Below, piece after piece: positions 50,187-57,534 of a stretch of 64,000 nt of DNA. The stretch comes from Sphingomonas chungangi (GTDB taxonomy: Bacteria > Pseudomonadota > Alphaproteobacteria > Sphingomonadales > Sphingomonadaceae): NCBI RefSeq assembly GCF_013778325.1, contig NZ_JACEIB010000001.1:62001-126000 (forward strand). Reading direction: 5' to 3'. The notes beneath the pieces were generated by a model. The model saw nothing but the letters and a program-made list of their open reading frames with translations, had not been told where the DNA came from and made no database searches. A program made the position numbers and the translations under genes. Numbering within the stretch: position 1 is the stretch's first letter; every line of letters starts with the position of its first letter.

Positions 50187-52582
50187 TCGGCCGCTTCCGA
50201 ATAAGCCGGCTCGTCGCCGGTGACGGGCCATGGCGTGCCGGTCAGCGCCTCGAACCAGGCGGCGGGCGCATCGCCCAGTTCCTCGCGCAGGCGATCGAGC
50301 TTGCGCACGCTCGCCTCGCGGCCGGACAGGACGGTCAGCAGATCGGGCTCGCCCGCCAGATCGAGCCGTGCCACCACCGAATGATTGGCATGGCGGACGA
50401 GGAAGCAGCGGCTGTGCGCGGGCAGCTGGCGGATCAGCTCCAGCTCATGCTCGGAAAGGCCGAAGCCTTCGCAATAATCCTCGGGCCGGGCGCGCGGATT
50501 GGGGGTGAAGATCATCGTCGCGGTCTGCTCGACGATCGCCGCCGCAATGCGGCTGTCGAGCGCGTCGCGCGCCGATTGCGTGGCGAAACCGACCAGCGCG
50601 TTCCTCTTGCGCAGCGTCTTCAGCCAGTCGCGGATGCGCGCGGCGAAGACCGGATCGTCGAGCGCCTTCCAGCCCTCGTCGATCAGGATCACGGTCGGCT
50701 CGCCGTCCAGCCGCTCGTCGACGCGGTGGAAGAGGTAGAGCATAGTCGGCGTGCGCAAGGTCGAGCTGTCGAGCAAAGCCGTCATGTCGAAGCCGAGCGT
50801 GCGGGCGTCGAGATCGAGTGCGTCCACGGCATTGTCGAACAGCCAGGCATGCTCGCCCGCGTTGATCCAGGGATCGAGGCGCGAGGCGAGGTCGCCCGCC
50901 TCGGGCCGGCGAGACCCGCTCAGTAGCTCGCGGAAATAGCGCAGGCGGCGGAAGCCGGGATCGGCCTCCATGCAGGCATCGACTGCCGACGCGACGGCGG
51001 CCAGCTCGTCCGGCCCCTCTGCCGCCAGCATCACGCCGAGCCAGTCACGCAGGAAAGCGCGGTTGACCGGGGTATCGGGCAGCGCCAGCGGGTTGAAGCC
51101 GGTCGGCTGGCCCGGCTGCAGCTGCGCATAATGGCCACCGCAGGCGCGCAGGAAGATTTCGGCGCCGCGATCCTTGTCGAACAGGATGGTGCGCGGCGCG
51201 AACTTCTGCGCTTGGGCGGCGAGGAAATTGAGCACCACCGTCTTGCCCGAGCCCGACGGGCCGATGACGGTGAAATTGCCGAGGTCGCCCTCGTGGAAGT
51301 TGAAGAAATAGGGAGTCGCGCTGGTCGTCTCGAAGACGGTCGCGGCCGGGCCCCAATGGTTGCCGTCGGGCTTGCCGAAGGGCATGCCGTGGAGCGACAG
51401 GAAGCCCGCCGCATTGGCCGTGGAGATCAGCGCACGGCGGACGAGATAGGCCTCGTTGCCGGGGAACTGGCCCCAGAAGGCCGGCTCCATGTTGACGTCC
51501 TCGCGCACCGCGATCGCGCCCATGTCGGCGAGCGCCGCGCCGGCCGATGCCATCGCGCCGTCCAGCTGGGTCAGGTCGTCGGCGCGGACCAGCAGCGAGA
51601 GGTGATGGTCGCCGAAGCCGGCCTGCCCGGCCCCCAGCGCGTCGCGTGCGGCGAGCATCTCGCGGCGCTCGGCACCCGCTTCCTCGTCGGCGGAGCGGAG
51701 GCGGCGGATGGCGAGATCGATCCGCTCGCGCGCGATCTGGCGATCGGCAGGCGCGAAGCTCTCGGTCAGCACCAGCTCGTGCGGCAGGCGCAGGATGTTG
51801 TCGATCAAGCCGGCGCGGGTGGCGTCGGGATATTCCTTGACCGAGAGCATGCCGGCGAAGTTACGGCCGCCGGCTTGCGCCGTCTCGATCGCGTCGAGGC
51901 CGAAGCTGACGCGCGCATAGGGGATATGGTGGCCGAGATCGGTGCCCTCGGGCGGCAGCAGCACCGGCCGCATCTCTCCATTGTAGATGGCCGAGAGGAT
52001 CTCCAGCAGCTCGGAGCAGAGGCCGCCGACGCCCTGATAGGTGCCAAGCTGGCGTGCGCCATAAGCCTCAAGCGCGGCGACCAGCGCGGTCGCGGCGGCG
52101 TCGAGCGCGCGGATGTCGGCGGTGTCGGGCTCGGCATCCTTGCCGGCCATCAGGCGCCTGATCTTGTCCGGCCAGCCGGTCTTGCCGCGCGCGGGGCGAC
52201 GGACGATGGTCAGCACCTGCTCGTTGACGAACAGGCGGCGGGTGTCGAGCCGGTGCTGCCAGCGATCGTTGAGCAACGCCGCGAACGGTTCCTCGGGCGC
52301 GCCGTCTAGCGTCACCCGCACCCGGCGACGCACGACATGGTGATACACCACGAAGCGCGCATCGAGCACCGAACGCAGCATCGTCTCGCGCACGGCGAGG
52401 TGATGATCGAGCGCGGCGTCATCCTCGGTTTCGAAGGGGAGGCCGGGCACCTGGATCATCCGCATCACCGCACCGTCGCGCAGGCGCAGCGTCTGGCTAT
52501 CGAGGTGGCGCGTATAAGGCAGGCGATCGCCCGCTTTCGCTTCCTTGGCCCCCCAGGCCGCGGGTCCGGTCCACTTCATCAT
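50183..52582 (-). CDS. virB4: Type IV secretion ATPase VirB4
   Basis: The 799-residue ATPase shows the CagE/TrbE/VirB N-terminal domain (about 1-300) and a C-terminal RecA-like domain with Walker A GPSGSGKTVVLNFL (about 440) and Walker B PTVILIDEGWKAL (about 629). It docks at the inner-membrane base and handles pilin extraction and substrate transfer. Start overlaps virB3 stop; two ATGs are adjacent (52582 and 52579). Confidence 0.95.
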   Translation of the reverse strand: MMKWTGPAAWGAKEAKAGDRLPYTRHLDSQTLRLRDGAVMRMIQVPGLPFETEDDAALDHHLAVRETMLRSVLDARFVVYHHVVRRRVRVTLDGAPEEPFAALLNDRWQHRLDTRRLFVNEQVLTIVRRPARGKTGWPDKIRRLMAGKDAEPDTADIRALDAAATALVAALEAYGARQLGTYQGVGGLCSELLEILSAIYNGEMRPVLLPPEGTDLGHHIPYARVSFGLDAIETAQAGGRNFAGMLSVKEYPDATRAGLIDNILRLPHELVLTESFAPADRQIARERIDLAIRRLRSADEEAGAERREMLAARDALGAGQAGFGDHHLSLLVRADDLTQLDGAMASAGAALADMGAIAVREDVNMEPAFWGQFPGNEAYLVRRALISTANAAGFLSLHGMPFGKPDGNHWGPAATVFETTSATPYFFNFHEGDLGNFTVIGPSGSGKTVVLNFLAAQAQKFAPRTILFDKDRGAEIFLRACGGHYAQLQPGQPTGFNPLALPDTPVNRAFLRDWLGVMLAAEGPDELAAVASAVDACMEADPGFRRLRYFRELLSGSRRPEAGDLASRLDPWINAGEHAWLFDNAVDALDLDARTLGFDMTALLDSSTLRTPTMLYLFHRVDERLDGEPTVILIDEGWKALDDPVFAARIRDWLKTLRKRNALVGFATQSARDALDSRIAAAIVEQTATMIFTPNPRARPEDYCEGFGLSEHELELIRQLPAHSRCFLVRHANHSVVARLDLAGEPDLLTVLSGREASVRKLDRLREELGDAPAAWFEALTGTPWPVTGDEPAYSEAAE

Positions 52583-52854
52583 GGCGCGTAGCTGTTGCAG
52601 CCCCAGCGCTTGTGATTGCGCACGCGGGGGCAGCGGCTGACCTTGGTCAGCCAGAGATCGAACACGCGCGGCTCGCGCAGGCAGGCGAGGTAGCCGATGC
52701 CATGCACCACCAGTGCCACGGGCAAGGCCCAGAAGCTGCGGGTGATCAGGAATGCTTCGGTGGTGACGCCCATGTTGATCACGAAGAAGCTGTAGGTGAC
52801 GCCCCCGAACATCTGCGGGCGGGTCAGCGCGCGGAAGACGGGAGCGCGCTGCAT
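52579..52854 (-). CDS. virB3: Type IV secretion protein VirB3
   Basis: This 91-residue inner-membrane protein has the VirB3 pattern: PVFRALTRPQMFGGVTY at the start, two hydrophobic helices (about 20-65) and a basic tail after the conserved REPRVFDLWLTK. It works with VirB4 at the inner membrane. The ATG is 2 bases after the virB2 stop. Confidence 0.9.
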   Translation of the reverse strand: MQRAPVFRALTRPQMFGGVTYSFFVINMGVTTEAFLITRSFWALPVALVVHGIGYLACLREPRVFDLWLTKVSRCPRVRNHKRWGCNSYAP

Positions 52855-52856
52855 GA

Positions 52857-53165
52857 TCAGTGCGCCACCATCGCGGTGGACTGGATGCCGCTGACGATCG
52901 CGCCGGCGCCGAACAGCACGAAGCAGCCGATGATCACGGTCGCGCCGAAGCGCCAGTTCATCCGGCCCGTGAGCATCATGAAGCCGACCATCGCGACCGC
53001 GATCACGGCGACGGCGGTGGCGACATTGCCCATCAAGGTGCCCTGCAGCCAACCGAGCGCGGCGACAATCGGGCCGGAGCCCGCGGGGTTGGCGCCTGCC
53101 GCCTGCGCGAAGGCCGAGGAGGGCAGGAGGGCGGCCGCGATCAGGGCGGCGATACGCTTGGTCAT
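52857..53165 (-). CDS. virB2: Type IV secretion pilin VirB2
   Basis: The 102-residue prepilin has a signal peptide (about 1-20, cleaved after SAFA), a short loop and two long hydrophobic helices (about 45-65 and 72-95; TAVAVIAVAMVGFMMLTG, GATVIIGCFVLFGAGAIV), the pattern of VirB2/TrbC pilins. It would form the pilus or conduit. Start overlaps the upstream transglycosylase stop by 4 bases. Confidence 0.9.
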   Translation of the reverse strand: MTKRIAALIAAALLPSSAFAQAAGANPAGSGPIVAALGWLQGTLMGNVATAVAVIAVAMVGFMMLTGRMNWRFGATVIIGCFVLFGAGAIVSGIQSTAMVAH

Positions 53166-53803
53166 CTGGTGGCGAGTCCTGTCGAAAGGTCCGGCGTCAG
53201 CCGGTCGATGATGGTGGAGACATAGGCGCGGGTCTCGGCGATGCGCGGCAGGCCGCCGGCACGCACCACCCGGCCCGGACCGGCATTGTAGGCGGCGAGC
53301 GCACGCTCGACATCGCCGTCGAAGCGATCGAGCATCTGGCGGAGATAATGCGCGCCGCCGTCGAGATTGGCGGAGGGGTCCTTGGCGTCGACCGCCAAAG
53401 CGCGGGCGGTGCCCGGCATCAGCTGGGCGAGACCGACCGCGCCCCTGGCGCTGACCGCCGCCGGATGCCAGCGGCTTTCCTGCCAGACCAGAGCGGCGAG
53501 CAGCTGCGGGCTGAGATCATAATGCGCCGCCGCCGTCTCCAGCGGCGCTCGCAGCGCGTCGGGCACCTGTGCCGGCGCGGCGATCTCGGTGACGGCCGCA
53601 ACGGGAATGGCGGGCAGATCGTCCCCAGTCTCGGCGTTCGCGGCGGCAGGATCGATCCACTGCACCTCCGCCCCGCCCGTGCGGACATGGACCGTGCCTT
53701 GGTCGTCGATCTCCAGCACATCGGCATGCGCGATCCCGCCGCCCAGCGGCAGGATGGAAAACGCCAACGATGCCGCCCAAAGCCGCAAGTCCGCCCCGCT
53801 CAT
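53162..53803 (-). CDS. virB1: VirB1-like lytic transglycosylase
   Basis: The 213-residue periplasmic enzyme has a signal peptide (about 1-27) and a linker region (about 28-95), then an SLT domain with the catalytic Glu in LLAALVWQESRWHPAAVS and the motifs RGAVGLAQLMPGTARAL and ALAAYNAGPGRVVRAGG. It opens peptidoglycan for assembly of the secretion apparatus. The ATG at 53803 begins the signal peptide; the frame extends further upstream without a signal. It is the first gene of the operon. Confidence 0.88.
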   Translation of the reverse strand: MSGADLRLWAASLAFSILPLGGGIAHADVLEIDDQGTVHVRTGGAEVQWIDPAAANAETGDDLPAIPVAAVTEIAAPAQVPDALRAPLETAAAHYDLSPQLLAALVWQESRWHPAAVSARGAVGLAQLMPGTARALAVDAKDPSANLDGGAHYLRQMLDRFDGDVERALAAYNAGPGRVVRAGGLPRIAETRAYVSTIIDRLTPDLSTGLATR

Positions 53804-53970
53804 GCGAAAGTCAGCGATTCCGGATCGCTCGGGCCTGCATCGACAAACCACATGACAGTTCGGCGTCAATTCGTTGACGAAACGAAGATGATGTCTGAAA
53901 ATTATTTCATACCGGAAATAATATGGCGAAGACTCGCCCGTTTTACTGAATGTTGCCCGACGGTTCCCGA

Positions 53971-53990
53971 ACATTAAAAACTGTTAATGT
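53971..53990. promoter_or_regulatory. Perfect 7-bp dyad (ACATTAA-N6-TTAATGT)
   Basis: The inverted repeat spans 20 bases in the AT-rich core between the divergent virB1 and phosphatase genes and could be a repressor or activator site for either operon. Confidence 0.4.
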
Positions 53991-53994
53991 ACGG

Positions 53995-54012
53995 TCGTCA
54001 CGCCTCTGTCAC
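53995..54012 (+). promoter_or_regulatory. Possible Pho box
   Basis: TCGTCAC-GCCT-CTGTCAC is a 7-4-7 direct repeat. The second half matches the Pho unit CTGTCAY fully and the first half in five of seven positions. It lies 122 bases before the ATG of an acid-phosphatase-like gene, the right context for PhoB control. Confidence 0.4.
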
Positions 54013-54133
54013 GTTCCGGTGGTGGGTCCGGCATGGGCACGGGGGCCGTGACCTGCAGCTTTGCTGGCCTGGATTTTCTGTACGGACGTGCGCCCGTTGC
54101 GGGTGCGCGCTGCCGTCGGCTGTGGAGACCATA

Positions 54134-55891
54134 ATGATCCGCACGCGGTTATCTTCATCGATGAAAGTGGCCTGCATGGCGCTCCTGTTGAGCTCCTGCG
54201 GCCATTCGCACAACGACAGCAGCGAGACCGGGGGCACCACGCCGCCCGCGCTGTCCGAACAGGATGCGCTGGCGACCGCGACCCCGATCAAGCATCTGGT
54301 CGTGATCTTCGGCGAAAACGAGTCCTTCGATCACTATTTCGGCACCTATCCGCAGTCGGCCAATCCGGCCGGCGAGCCGGTTCCGGATTCGGCGAACGCG
54401 CCGTCGAACGTCGCCAACGTCAACGGCTACATCCGCAGCGCCTCGCTGCTGACGGCGAACCCGAACACCACCAGCGCGGCCAACATCGCCAAGGCGTCGG
54501 CGGCGGGCTTCCCGGCGAGCTACATGAACCCGTTCCGGCTCGATCGCGCGCAGTTCGACACGTCCAGCCAGAACCACGCCTACACGCCCGAGCAGCAGGC
54601 CACGAACAACCTGAAGATGGATTCGTTCGTCGCCTACACCGGCAAGGGCTCGGCCGGCGGCGCCGGCGCGTTCGGCACGGTCGCGCAGGTGATGGGCTAT
54701 TTCGACGGCAACACCGTCACCGCGATGTGGAACTACGCCCAGAACTTCGCGATGAGCGACAACGCCTATACCGACAGCTTCGGTCCGTCGACGCCGGGCG
54801 CGATCAACGTGATCTCGGGCACCACCTCTGGCGCCGACAAGCTGATCCCCGGCGACACCATCGCCGACGGGCAGGGCAAGTTCACCATGATCAACGACGG
54901 CGATCCGGAGGGCGACATCTGCTCGACCAACGCCGCCATCACCGCCACCATGGCGGGCAAGAATATCGGTGATCTGCTCAACTCGGCGAAGATCACCTGG
55001 GGCGGCTTCATGGGCGGCTTCGATCTGACCGCCAAGAATGCCAACGGCACCGGCGGCGATCCGACCAAGTGCACGCGCAGCACCGTCTCGCCGAACACCA
55101 ACCGCACGGTGAACGACTATGTCCAGCACCATGCCTGGTTCCAGTATTACGCCTCGACGCTGAACCCGAACCACAGCCGCCCGAGCTCGACGGCGATGAT
55201 CGGCCACACCGAGACCACCGACGGCCCGGTCGACGTCCACTCGGCCACGCTGTCGACCAACAAGGCGGTCAACCACCAGTACGACTATAACGACTTCGTC
55301 TCCGCAGTGAGCGCGGGCAACTTCCCTTCGGTCAGCTATATCAAGGCCCCGGCCTTCCAGGATGCCCATCCGGGCAACTCCAACCCGCTCGACGAGCAGG
55401 CCTTCGTCACCAAGGTGATCAACTTCCTCCAGCAGCAGCCGGACTGGAAGAACACCGCCGTCATCGTCACCTACGACGACTCGGACGGCTGGTACGATCA
55501 TTCCGCGCCGAATATCCTGAACTCGTCGTTCGATCCGACCGCCGACCAGATGAACTCGGCGGGCACCTGCACCGGCCCGAACGCCAAGCAGGCGCTCGAC
55601 GTCAACGGCAAGCAGGTCAACGGCCGCTGCGGCCCGGGCACCCGGACCCCGTTCCTGGTGATCTCGCCCTACGCCAAGGTGAACTACGTTTCCTCGACGC
55701 CGATCACCCAGTCCTCGGTCGTCCGCTTCATCGAGGACAATTGGCTGAATGGCCAGCGTCTCGGCGGCGGCTCGAACGACGCGATCGCGGGCAACATCAT
55801 GGACATGTTCGACTTCCAGTCCGCCCCGCACACCACCCCGGTCTTCCTCGATCCGACGACCGGCAAGAAGACCTCGTCCGCTCCCGCGTAA
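54134..55891 (+). CDS. Acid phosphatase / phospholipase C-like lipoprotein (AcpA family)
   Basis: The 585-residue protein has a lipobox (ALLLSSC, lipid on C22) and a large alkaline-phosphatase-like domain with HLVVIFGENESFDHYFGTYP and VTYDDSDGWYDH, the AcpA/PLC-type metal and nucleophile segments. The family hydrolyses phosphomonoesters or phospholipids. Attachment to the outer or inner membrane through lipid is expected. A possible Pho box lies upstream, a terminator follows, and a cytochrome c peroxidase and TonB receptor are next. Confidence 0.88.
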   Translation: MIRTRLSSSMKVACMALLLSSCGHSHNDSSETGGTTPPALSEQDALATATPIKHLVVIFGENESFDHYFGTYPQSANPAGEPVPDSANAPSNVANVNGYIRSASLLTANPNTTSAANIAKASAAGFPASYMNPFRLDRAQFDTSSQNHAYTPEQQATNNLKMDSFVAYTGKGSAGGAGAFGTVAQVMGYFDGNTVTAMWNYAQNFAMSDNAYTDSFGPSTPGAINVISGTTSGADKLIPGDTIADGQGKFTMINDGDPEGDICSTNAAITATMAGKNIGDLLNSAKITWGGFMGGFDLTAKNANGTGGDPTKCTRSTVSPNTNRTVNDYVQHHAWFQYYASTLNPNHSRPSSTAMIGHTETTDGPVDVHSATLSTNKAVNHQYDYNDFVSAVSAGNFPSVSYIKAPAFQDAHPGNSNPLDEQAFVTKVINFLQQQPDWKNTAVIVTYDDSDGWYDHSAPNILNSSFDPTADQMNSAGTCTGPNAKQALDVNGKQVNGRCGPGTRTPFLVISPYAKVNYVSSTPITQSSVVRFIEDNWLNGQRLGGGSNDAIAGNIMDMFDFQSAPHTTPVFLDPTTGKKTSSAPA

Positions 55892-55915
55892 CGCGCGAAC
55901 GGCCGACGAGAATGA

Positions 55916-55955
55916 CCCTCCCGCCGGCGATCCCGGCGGGAGGGTTCTCCTTTTT
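55916..55955 (+). terminator. Rho-independent terminator after the phosphatase gene
   Basis: A CCCTCCCGCCGG / CCGGCGGGAGGG stem with a 5-base loop is followed by TTCTCCTTTTT. It separates the phosphatase transcript from the peroxidase gene that begins 19 bases later. Confidence 0.85.
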
Positions 55956-55973
55956 CCAGCCTTGTGAAGTGCC

Positions 55974-57410
55974 ATGAACCACCAGCCCAGCACCCTCTCG
56001 TCCGCCGATCCCGCCGCCGCGCCGAACGCGCGATCGACAGGTTGGCGCTGGGCAGCGGGCGGGGTCGGCGGCGCCCTGTTGCTGGTGGCCGGCACCATCG
56101 GCTTCTTTCTCGTACATCCCGAAAAGGCGCCGTCCTCGCTCGACCGAATGATTGAGGACGTCAGCGGCGAGAATCCGCATCCGGTGGTGCTGGTGCGCCC
56201 GCAGGTGCAGCCGCTGAGCGCGCTGGCGCTGCTAGGGCAGAAGATCTTCCACGATCCGTCGATGTCCGCGTCGGGCCGCCAGTCCTGCGCGTCGTGCCAC
56301 GATCCGGCGCGCTCCTACGGCCCGCCCGACGATCGCGACGTGCAGCTCGGCGGGCCGACCATGGCCTCCGAGGGGCTGCGCCCTCCGCCTTCGCTCGCCT
56401 ATCTCTATCGCCAGGGGCCGTTCGGTATCGGCCCGGCGACCGAAGAGAACGACAATCCGACGCCGCTCGACCAGCTCGCGCAGCAGGCGCAGGGCACGGC
56501 CCGCGCCACCAAGTCGGCGGGCACGGCACCGGCCGCCAACCAGATGGTGCCGAGCGGCGGCCTGTTCTGGGACGGACGCGAGGACACGTTCATGGATCAG
56601 GCCAAGGGCCCGATGATGAACCCGGCCGAGATGGCCAACAAAGGCATGTACGACGTCGCCGCCAAGCTGGCGCGCGCGAAATATGCGAACGACTTCAAGC
56701 CGATCTTCGGCAAGGACATCCTCAACCAGCCGGCGATGCTGTTCACCGAGGCGATGTCGGCGCTGTCGCGCTTCCAGGTGGAAGCACAATCCTTCCACCG
56801 CTTCGACAGCAAGTACGATCACTGGCTGGAGGGCAAGGCGCGGCTCAGCCATGCCGAGATGCGCGGCCTGCGTCTGTTCAACGATCCCGCCAAGGGCAAT
56901 TGCGCCGGCTGCCACCTCAGTCAGCCGACCGCCGACGGCCTCCCGCCGCTCTTCACCGACACCGAGTACGAGGCGCTCGGCGTGCCGCGCAACCGCCGCC
57001 TCGCGGTCAATCGCGATCCGCGCTTCTTCGACATGGGGTTGTGCGGCCCGCTGCGCGCCGATCTGGCGAAGCAGACCCAATATTGCGGCATGTTCCTGAC
57101 CCCGACTCTGCGCAACAGCGCGAGACGCGGCGTGTATTTCCACAACGGCCTCTATCACGACCTGAAGCAGGTGGTGGATTTCTACAATTTGCGCGACGTC
57201 CAGCCCGGCCGCGTCTATCCGCACGACGCAACCGGCAAGGTCCACAAATATGACGATCTGCCGCAGGCCTATCGCGCCAATATCGATGTCGCCGACCAGC
57301 CGCTGGATCGCAAGCCGGGCGACCGGCCGGCGCTGACCGACGCCGAGGTGCGGGATATCATCGCCTTCCTCAACACGCTGAACGATGGCGACAAAAGCGC
57401 CGGCTACTGA
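55974..57410 (+). CDS. Di-heme cytochrome c peroxidase (BCCP/MauG family)
   Basis: The 478-residue protein has an N-terminal membrane anchor (about 28-47) and two heme-binding motifs: CASCH (C105, C108, H109) and CAGCH (about 312-316). Conserved segments are GQKIFHDPSMSASGRQSCASCHD and FLTPTLRNSARRGVYFHNGLY. Such enzymes reduce peroxide or catalyse other oxidations in the periplasm. The gene starts 19 bases after a terminator and could form an operon with the next receptor gene. Confidence 0.9.
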   Translation: MNHQPSTLSSADPAAAPNARSTGWRWAAGGVGGALLLVAGTIGFFLVHPEKAPSSLDRMIEDVSGENPHPVVLVRPQVQPLSALALLGQKIFHDPSMSASGRQSCASCHDPARSYGPPDDRDVQLGGPTMASEGLRPPPSLAYLYRQGPFGIGPATEENDNPTPLDQLAQQAQGTARATKSAGTAPAANQMVPSGGLFWDGREDTFMDQAKGPMMNPAEMANKGMYDVAAKLARAKYANDFKPIFGKDILNQPAMLFTEAMSALSRFQVEAQSFHRFDSKYDHWLEGKARLSHAEMRGLRLFNDPAKGNCAGCHLSQPTADGLPPLFTDTEYEALGVPRNRRLAVNRDPRFFDMGLCGPLRADLAKQTQYCGMFLTPTLRNSARRGVYFHNGLYHDLKQVVDFYNLRDVQPGRVYPHDATGKVHKYDDLPQAYRANIDVADQPLDRKPGDRPALTDAEVRDIIAFLNTLNDGDKSAGY

Positions 57411-57534
57411 GCGATCGCGTCACCGGATCGTAACGACACCGAACTGACGCAAATCCATCGCGGAGGTGAAACGGACTCCCTCCATGCAGCCTGCGAGAGC
57501 GCGGTTCCGCGCCCAGCATCAAGGGGGCTTATTC

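Larger units (their letters stand above)
53804..54133. other. 330-base divergent regulatory region
   Basis: This AT-richer stretch lies between the start of the secretion operon (minus) and the acid-phosphatase gene (plus). It contains a short perfect dyad, a possible Pho box and no gene. Both transcripts must start here. Confidence 0.5.

Noticed and set aside
46188-53803. Conjugative element or integrative element with att sites
   Set aside because: No relaxase, coupling protein, integrase or flanking tRNA gene was found; direct repeats marking attachment sites were not seen.
54155-56098. A 647-codon minus-strand frame opposite the phosphatase gene
   Set aside because: Composition is Arg/Val/Gly/Ala-rich without motifs; the plus-strand gene is complete with lipobox and active-site motifs.
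57421-57480. A strong Pho box before the TonB receptor
   Set aside because: Only about half the positions match the unit, so it is mentioned as weak support in a finding and not annotated.
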